From NCBI GenBank assembly GCA_945882005.1, contig CAMCWG010000025.1, positions 1 to 17,941 of the forward strand: a DNA stretch of 17,941 nucleotides, given 5' to 3'. This DNA comes from Bordetella parapertussis. Lineage in GTDB: Bacteria > Pseudomonadota > Gammaproteobacteria > Burkholderiales > Burkholderiaceae_B. The notes beneath the pieces are model-generated. The model did no database searches and was not told where the DNA came from. It saw only the letters and a program-made list of their open reading frames with translations. Shown piece after piece: positions 14,683-17,941 of the stretch (its first letter is position 1; each line of letters starts with the position of its first letter). The position numbers were made by a program, and so were the translations under genes.

Positions 14683-15014
14683 AAACTCGACTTATTGACG
14701 GCGTTGAAGTGCATCGTAGTTCTGGTAATGTGTTTGCTGATCTTGGCCTGGCTGATGCTGAAAAGCTCAAGATCAAAACTGGCTTGGTGATCGAAATCAG
14801 AAAAGCCATGAAAAGCCGTAGCCTGACACAACAAGAGGCGGCCAAACGGATGGGCATTTCCCATCCAAAGGTCTCAGACATGATGCGCGGCGACTTTACT
14901 AATCTGTCTGAGCGCAAACTGATGGACTGTCTGACTCGGCTGGGCTATGACATTGAAATAAAGCTTCGTCCAACTAAAGCAGATGTGGGACACTTAATAT
15001 TGGCTGCTGCTTAA
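14679..15014 (+). CDS. XRE-type antitoxin (HigA-like)
   Basis: A 111-residue helix-turn-helix protein paired with the preceding toxin. After an N-terminal part of about 35 residues comes the DNA-binding domain: LTQQEAAKRMGISHPKVSDM, then MRGDFTNLSERKLMDCLTRLGYDIEI. This is the HTH_37/COG5606 type usually found with Gp49-like toxins. It probably neutralises the toxin and represses the shared promoter. The ATG overlaps the toxin stop, so the two are translationally coupled. It appears intact. Confidence 0.9.
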   Translation: MKTRLIDGVEVHRSSGNVFADLGLADAEKLKIKTGLVIEIRKAMKSRSLTQQEAAKRMGISHPKVSDMMRGDFTNLSERKLMDCLTRLGYDIEIKLRPTKADVGHLILAAA

Positions 15015-15060
15015 GGCGGTAAATTGACGTCCTGATAAGTACTCTTTGTCTTCAAGCCGC

Positions 15061-15095
15061 CACTAACATCGGCCCCGTGAGGGATGTCGTTAGTG
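15061..15095. other. Imperfect hairpin downstream of the HigA-like gene
   Basis: CACTAAC (15061-15067) and GTTAGTG (15089-15095) form a perfect 7-base-pair stem; ATC (15068-15070) can extend it with GAT (15083-15085) across a 3-base bulge. No T-run follows, so a classical Rho-independent terminator is not supported. It lies 43 bases before att-like copy 2 and could be a terminator, a relic, or part of a recombination site. Nothing else is recognised between 15015 and 15138. Confidence 0.4.
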
Positions 15096-15138
15096 TCTGA
15101 TTTGAGCTAAGATAAAGTCCCGTTTGCGCGAAGTGTTT

Positions 15139-15188
15139 CCTTCACACGGCAGGGGGCACAAGTTCGAACCTTGTAACGCCCACCAAAA
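15139..15188 (+). repeat. att-like direct repeat, copy 2 (tRNA-Val 3' fragment)
   Basis: Fifty bases matching the tRNA-Val 3' part with two differences (T to G just before the T-stem, C to A in the acceptor strand). The 5' half of a tRNA is absent, so this is not a functional gene. It separates the HigBA-like unit from vapBC; the vapC stop codon begins only 9 bases after the repeat. Confidence 0.9.
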
Positions 15189-15196
15189 ATACTAGG

Positions 15197-15583
15197 TTAC
15201 TTCGCCAAATAAGTCACTGCAGGCAGCTTGGCAAAATGGGCGTCAAAAGTCAGTAATTCGGCGCCGCAATGTTGCGCTGTGGCATAAACGATCGCGTCAG
15301 CGGTTGCCAGTTTGAATTTTCGATGACATTCGGCCGCTAACAATGCAATGCTAGTTTCAAGCGGTGCCACAATACATTTTTGCGTATAGGCGATCACATT
15401 ATCAGCTCGCTCTTCGCCAAGCTCTCTCGTCAGCCACTTCGATAACTCCAGTTGTACGATCGTTGGTACAACGCAAAAGTCCTTTGCAGGAAATCTGTTG
15501 TTGAGTTTTTTTCCGTGCTGACTATCAGTTAGCCATTCAATCCATGCAGAGGTGTCCACAACCCAAAGTTTTTGGGATGCCAT
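15197..15583 (-). CDS. vapC: VapC-type PIN-domain ribonuclease toxin
   Basis: A 128-residue PIN-domain protein. The four acidic residues of the metal site are present: D10 (VVDTSAWIEW), E46 (VQLELSKW), D96 (ATADAIVYATA) and D114 (LLTFDAHF). Known VapC toxins are Mg-dependent endoribonucleases that cut initiator tRNA, other tRNAs or rRNA; which RNA is cut here cannot be told. The ATG shares one base with the vapB stop (TGATG), so the genes are coupled. Full length and apparently intact. Confidence 0.93.
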   Translation of the reverse strand: MASQKLWVVDTSAWIEWLTDSQHGKKLNNRFPAKDFCVVPTIVQLELSKWLTRELGEERADNVIAYTQKCIVAPLETSIALLAAECHRKFKLATADAIVYATAQHCGAELLTFDAHFAKLPAVTYLAK

Positions 15584-15795
15584 CAGAAGCGATCCTTGCG
15601 GTCTCTGTACTTGTCGGTATTTGCGCCTTTTGCGATGCCTCGAAGTTGATTGAGCTCGGGTACGGGAATCATGAGTAGCCCATCACCCTTGGGAAGAAAC
15701 ACAAATTCCTGGCCAGCGGACCAATGCATGGTTTCTCTGAGCTCTTTCGGAATGGAGATTTGGAACTTGCTCGATAGCGTGGCGGTATTAGACAT
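15583..15795 (-). CDS. vapB: VapB-type AbrB/MazE-fold antitoxin
   Basis: A 70-residue swapped-hairpin AbrB/SpoVT-type DNA-binding protein: ATLSSKFQISIPKELRETM at 4-22 is the typical AbrB start, followed by WSAGQEFVFLPKGDGLLMIP. The C-terminal tail (NQLRGIAKGANTDKYRDRKDRF) is the part that usually wraps the VapC active site. It probably represses its own promoter together with VapC. The operon runs opposite to abiEi and higBA. Confidence 0.93.
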   Translation of the reverse strand: MSNTATLSSKFQISIPKELRETMHWSAGQEFVFLPKGDGLLMIPVPELNQLRGIAKGANTDKYRDRKDRF

Positions 15796-15829
15796 TTCTG
15801 GTCACTTATTGATCGATAGGCTGTTTGTA

Positions 15830-15858
15830 AGAATATCGATATTTTTAGAAGCAGTCAA
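15830..15858 (-). promoter_or_regulatory. vapBC promoter with overlapping palindromic operator
   Basis: On the minus strand TTGACT (15858-15853) and TATTCT (15835-15830) are 17 bases apart. The perfect 12-base palindrome AATATCGATATT (15832-15843) overlaps the -10 box and the end of the spacer and is a good candidate for VapB or VapBC binding. Transcription would start near 15823, giving a leader of about 28 bases before the vapB ATG. Confidence 0.65.
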
Positions 15859-15901
15859 TACCTAGTCTTGCTTCAGGTCGGTAAATAGTGTCGGATTACT
15901 A

Positions 15902-15949
15902 TTCATACGGCAGGGGTCACAAGTTCGAACCTTGTACCGCCCACCAAAA
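15902..15949 (+). repeat. att-like direct repeat, copy 3 (tRNA-Val 3' fragment)
   Basis: Bases 15907-15949 are identical to 13301-13343 in the tRNA gene; 15902-15906 extend the match with one difference. As in copy 1 it is followed by a short A-rich stretch with TAAA. It closes the array and lies 38 bases from the end of the sensor kinase gene. No 5' half is present, so it is not a tRNA gene. Confidence 0.9.
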
Positions 15950-15987
15950 ATAAACGCGGCCTAGCCCAAGATCGCGGGATGGGACTG

Positions 15988-17349
15988 CTACACGACTTTG
16001 CTTAAGGTGGGAAACACGAGTGTAAATCTGGTGTTTCGTTCATTCGAACTGACCCGAACAGTGCCATCATGAGCCAGCATTAGCGACATGGTGATGGAAA
16101 GACCTAAGCCGCTACCACTAAGCTCAGGGTGTGGCCGAGATTTTTGGGTTCGGTAAAAACGATCAAATAACCGAGGGATCATCGCTTCATCGATTGAATT
16201 ACCCGTGTTCGTTACGGATAGTTCAACAGTTGCAGAGAGGACGGTGATACTGACCTCAACCACAGAGTGCTTAAACGCATGCCTCAGTCCATTCGATAAC
16301 AAGTTGCTGATGGCGCGCCTCACCATCAAACGATCGCCGATAATCGTTGCATCTCCGTCGAGCGACAGGCGCACGCCTGCTTCCTCAGCGACCGCCTCAT
16401 AAAAGTCAAATAACGCGCGCACCTCTTTTTCGAGTGAGAGCGGCTCACGATTGGGAAGCTCAACTCCATTCTCGGTCTTGGCAAGATACAACATGTCGGA
16501 CACCATGCGAGCTAAACGCTGAAACTCTTCGGCGTTTGAAGCAAGCGTGTCACGATACGCGGCAGAGTCTCGTTCGCGCGTCAGTGTGACCTGTGTCTGA
16601 GTCATCAAGTTGGTAATCGGAGTGCGCAGCTCATGCGCGAGATCGCTTGAAAAATCCGAAATACGTTGAAAATCAGCCTCCAACCTTGCGAGCATGAGAT
16701 TCAACCCCTGCGCGAGCTCGGCGAGCTCCGGTGAACTATTTTCCGTTGGCATTCTAATATTTAGTTGACGCGCGTCGATGTTGCGGGCGCGTTCTCGCAT
16801 TACGCGTAGAGGAGATAAGCCGCGCCGAGCTGCCCACCAACCCAATAGACCGCTGAGAATCGTCGCAATAAACAAATAAAGCGCCAAGGAGTAGTGCAGC
16901 TGTGTCATGAAATGGGCGTGATGATGTAAGTCTAGGGCTACCAATAAAAATCCACCCTGTTTTAGGGGTTCCTTAATCCCCCTCAAAGTCAGCCCGCGTG
17001 TTTGCCAATCATAGGTCTCACCAGCCGTAAGTTTGACGTTAATCAGTTGTGAAAAATCTATGTCTTTGGTGGATGGGCGAAAGGATGCTGCATCTGTTAG
17101 CGCAATGTACAGACCCTCGTGACTGTCCATTTGCTGCTCTATTACGGATCTTATTGCGTTTAAATCAGAGTTTTGATCTAGGTTACGTTGTACTAGGCTT
17201 GCTTTGCCTTGCAGATAAGCCAGATCCAGATCAACGAAGTGCAAATAGCTTTCACGTGCGACCATCATGCCAAGTCCGCATAGTACTAACGCCGAAATCA
17301 AGGCGTACAGAACTGTTAAACGAGATACCAGCGTCAGTCGTTTGAACAT
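15988..17349 (-). CDS. CusS/heavy-metal-type sensor histidine kinase
   Basis: A 453-residue membrane sensor kinase. Transmembrane segments at about 12-30 and 153-174 enclose a periplasmic domain ending in LDLHHHAHF, a histidine cluster seen in heavy-metal sensor kinases. A HAMP linker (about 176-225) follows, then HisKA with the phospho-accepting H239 (DLAHELRTP), the N-box (NLLSNGLRH), NTG in place of the usual DTG/DxG of the G1 box, the F-box (LFDRFYR) and the G2 box (GSGLGLSI). It overlaps the response regulator stop by one base (TAATG). By family resemblance it may sense copper, silver or another metal, but no target genes are in the window, so the signal is an inference. Confidence 0.93.
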   Translation of the reverse strand: MFKRLTLVSRLTVLYALISALVLCGLGMMVARESYLHFVDLDLAYLQGKASLVQRNLDQNSDLNAIRSVIEQQMDSHEGLYIALTDAASFRPSTKDIDFSQLINVKLTAGETYDWQTRGLTLRGIKEPLKQGGFLLVALDLHHHAHFMTQLHYSLALYLFIATILSGLLGWWAARRGLSPLRVMRERARNIDARQLNIRMPTENSSPELAELAQGLNLMLARLEADFQRISDFSSDLAHELRTPITNLMTQTQVTLTRERDSAAYRDTLASNAEEFQRLARMVSDMLYLAKTENGVELPNREPLSLEKEVRALFDFYEAVAEEAGVRLSLDGDATIIGDRLMVRRAISNLLSNGLRHAFKHSVVEVSITVLSATVELSVTNTGNSIDEAMIPRLFDRFYRTQKSRPHPELSGSGLGLSITMSLMLAHDGTVRVSSNERNTRFTLVFPTLSKVV

Positions 17350-17941
17350 TACGCGACCTTGTGCGGATCTAGTACATAGCCTACCCCACGCACTGTTTGA
17401 ATCAGCCGAACTTCAAAACCTTCGTCTACTTTGGCACGTAAGCGGCGCATCGCTACGTCAATGACATTGGTATCACTATCGAAATTCATATCCCAAACCA
17501 AAGACGCGATCAAAGAGCGCGGTAAGACCTCACCTTGGCGTCGTGCTAACAACTCTAATAAGCCAAACTCCTTGGGTGTCAAGTCAATCCGTTTTCCTGA
17601 ACGAGTAACGCGACGTCGAAGTAGATCTACCTCTAGATCGGCGATCTGCAAGGTTGAGCTGTCTGTCGCCGTTGGACCGCGTCGTAAGACATTTCGTACC
17701 CTCGCCAAAAGTTCGGCAAAAGAAAAGGGTTTCACTAAGTAGTCAGCCGCGCCGAGTTCAAGGCCGCGCACTCGGTCTTCAACCTGGTCTTTGGCAGTTA
17801 AAAAAATAATGGGTGTCGTAACCCCCGCCTGAGTCAGCGCTTTTAACACCCCCCATCCATCCATGCGAGGCAACATGACATCCAAGATAATCAAGTCCTG
17901 GTCGCCCTCGATTCCGATGTGCAAGCCATCGAGGCCATCTT
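17349..17941 (-). CDS. OmpR/CusR-type response regulator (5' end outside window)
   Basis: The frame is open to the right edge, so the N-terminal part of the receiver domain is missing. The first visible residues read [24 protein letters not shown], containing the phosphorylated aspartate in [12 protein letters not shown]; the receiver lysine follows in FLTAKD. The C-terminal winged helix is complete: [20 protein letters not shown], then [27 protein letters not shown] and [10 protein letters not shown]. It is transcribed before, and coupled to, the sensor kinase gene. Its regulated genes are probably beyond the window. Confidence 0.95.
   Translation of the reverse strand, partial: DGLDGLHIGIEGDQDLIILDVMLPRMDGWGVLKALTQAGVTTPIIFLTAKDQVEDRVRGLELGAADYLVKPFSFAELLARVRNVLRRGPTATDSSTLQIADLEVDLLRRRVTRSGKRIDLTPKEFGLLELLARRQGEVLPRSLIASLVWDMNFDSDTNVIDVAMRRLRAKVDEGFEVRLIQTVRGVGYVLDPHKVA

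Larger units (their letters stand above)
13294..15949. mobile_element. tRNA-Val-anchored array of toxin-antitoxin cassettes bounded by att-like repeats
   Basis: Three directly repeated copies of the tRNA-Val 3' end (13294-13343, 15139-15188, 15902-15949) split this segment into two units. The first unit (about 1.8 kb) has abiEi, an abiEii remnant and a HigBA-like pair; the second (about 0.7 kb) has vapBC only. Repetition of a tRNA 3' end in direct orientation is the classical footprint of tyrosine-integrase insertion. No integrase, excisionase or transposase is encoded in the segment. The outermost copy (15902-15949) may be the original chromosomal 3' end of the tRNA gene, displaced by insertions; this is inference. 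Confidence 0.75.

Noticed and set aside
15139..15188. Possible second tRNA-Val gene
   Set aside because: Only the 3' part is present; no acceptor 5' strand or D-arm precedes it. The same holds for 15902-15949.
13344..15901. Integrase or transposase gene within the island
   Set aside because: All reading frames of useful length were read; none shows integrase or transposase motifs.
16905..16930. Histidine cluster in the sensor kinase as a novel metal site
   Set aside because: A similar histidine-rich segment before the second membrane span is a common feature of CusS-type kinases, so it is not unusual.
1..17941. CRISPR array
   Set aside because: No regularly spaced short repeats with unique spacers are visible; the only repeated unit is the tRNA 3' fragment.

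Overview
The window looks like chromosomal DNA of a moderate-GC betaproteobacterium, most likely Burkholderiales and perhaps Alcaligenaceae. The reasons are a Bug/TctC-type solute receptor inside a mandelate-racemase-type catabolic operon, a paired short-chain chromate transporter, and the block mltD-gloB / yafS-like methyltransferase-rnhA-dnaQ, which is also clustered in enterobacteria. The genus is an inference from gene content only.

Layout. 1-1204 (-): 5' part of an amidase-signature hydrolase that runs off the left edge. 1306-2763 (+): two overlapping half-size CHR chromate transporter genes followed by a DUF167 protein. 2752-5700 (-): gloB, mltD and fabI, transcribed in that order. 5714-7771 (+): methyltransferase, rnhA and dnaQ. 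7768-11024 (-): a tight operon of two different enolase-superfamily acid-sugar-dehydratase-like enzymes with a Bug periplasmic receptor between them, with no membrane subunits of the transporter. 11246-13049 (+): a small membrane protein and an AT-rich glycosyltransferase-61-like gene. 13266-13340: tRNA-Val(CAC). 13344-15901: an accessory segment made almost only of toxin-antitoxin genes. 15988-17941 (-): a CusS/CusR-like sensor kinase and its response regulator, the latter cut by the right edge.

The most striking region is 13266-15949. The 3' part of the tRNA-Val gene (anticodon loop through CCA plus a few A) occurs three times in direct orientation: within the intact tRNA, at 15139-15188, and at 15902-15949. 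The first interval holds an AbiEi-like antitoxin, a truncated AbiEii toxin remnant and an intact HigBA-like pair. The second holds only VapBC. No integrase or transposase is visible. This is a tandem array of tRNA-bounded toxin-antitoxin cassettes. It could be mobilised in trans, or it could be what remains of larger islands after everything except the addiction modules was lost. Two of the modules (abiEi and higB) have promoter-like hexamers placed so that transcription would begin at or within a base or two of the start codon, suggesting leaderless mRNAs; vapBC instead has a short leader and a palindrome overlapping its -10 box.

Housekeeping genes are tightly packed: several start/stop overlaps (ATGA, TGATG, TAATG) suggest translational coupling, and two convergent pairs (yggU-like/fabI, dnaQ/enolase) overlap at their 3' ends.
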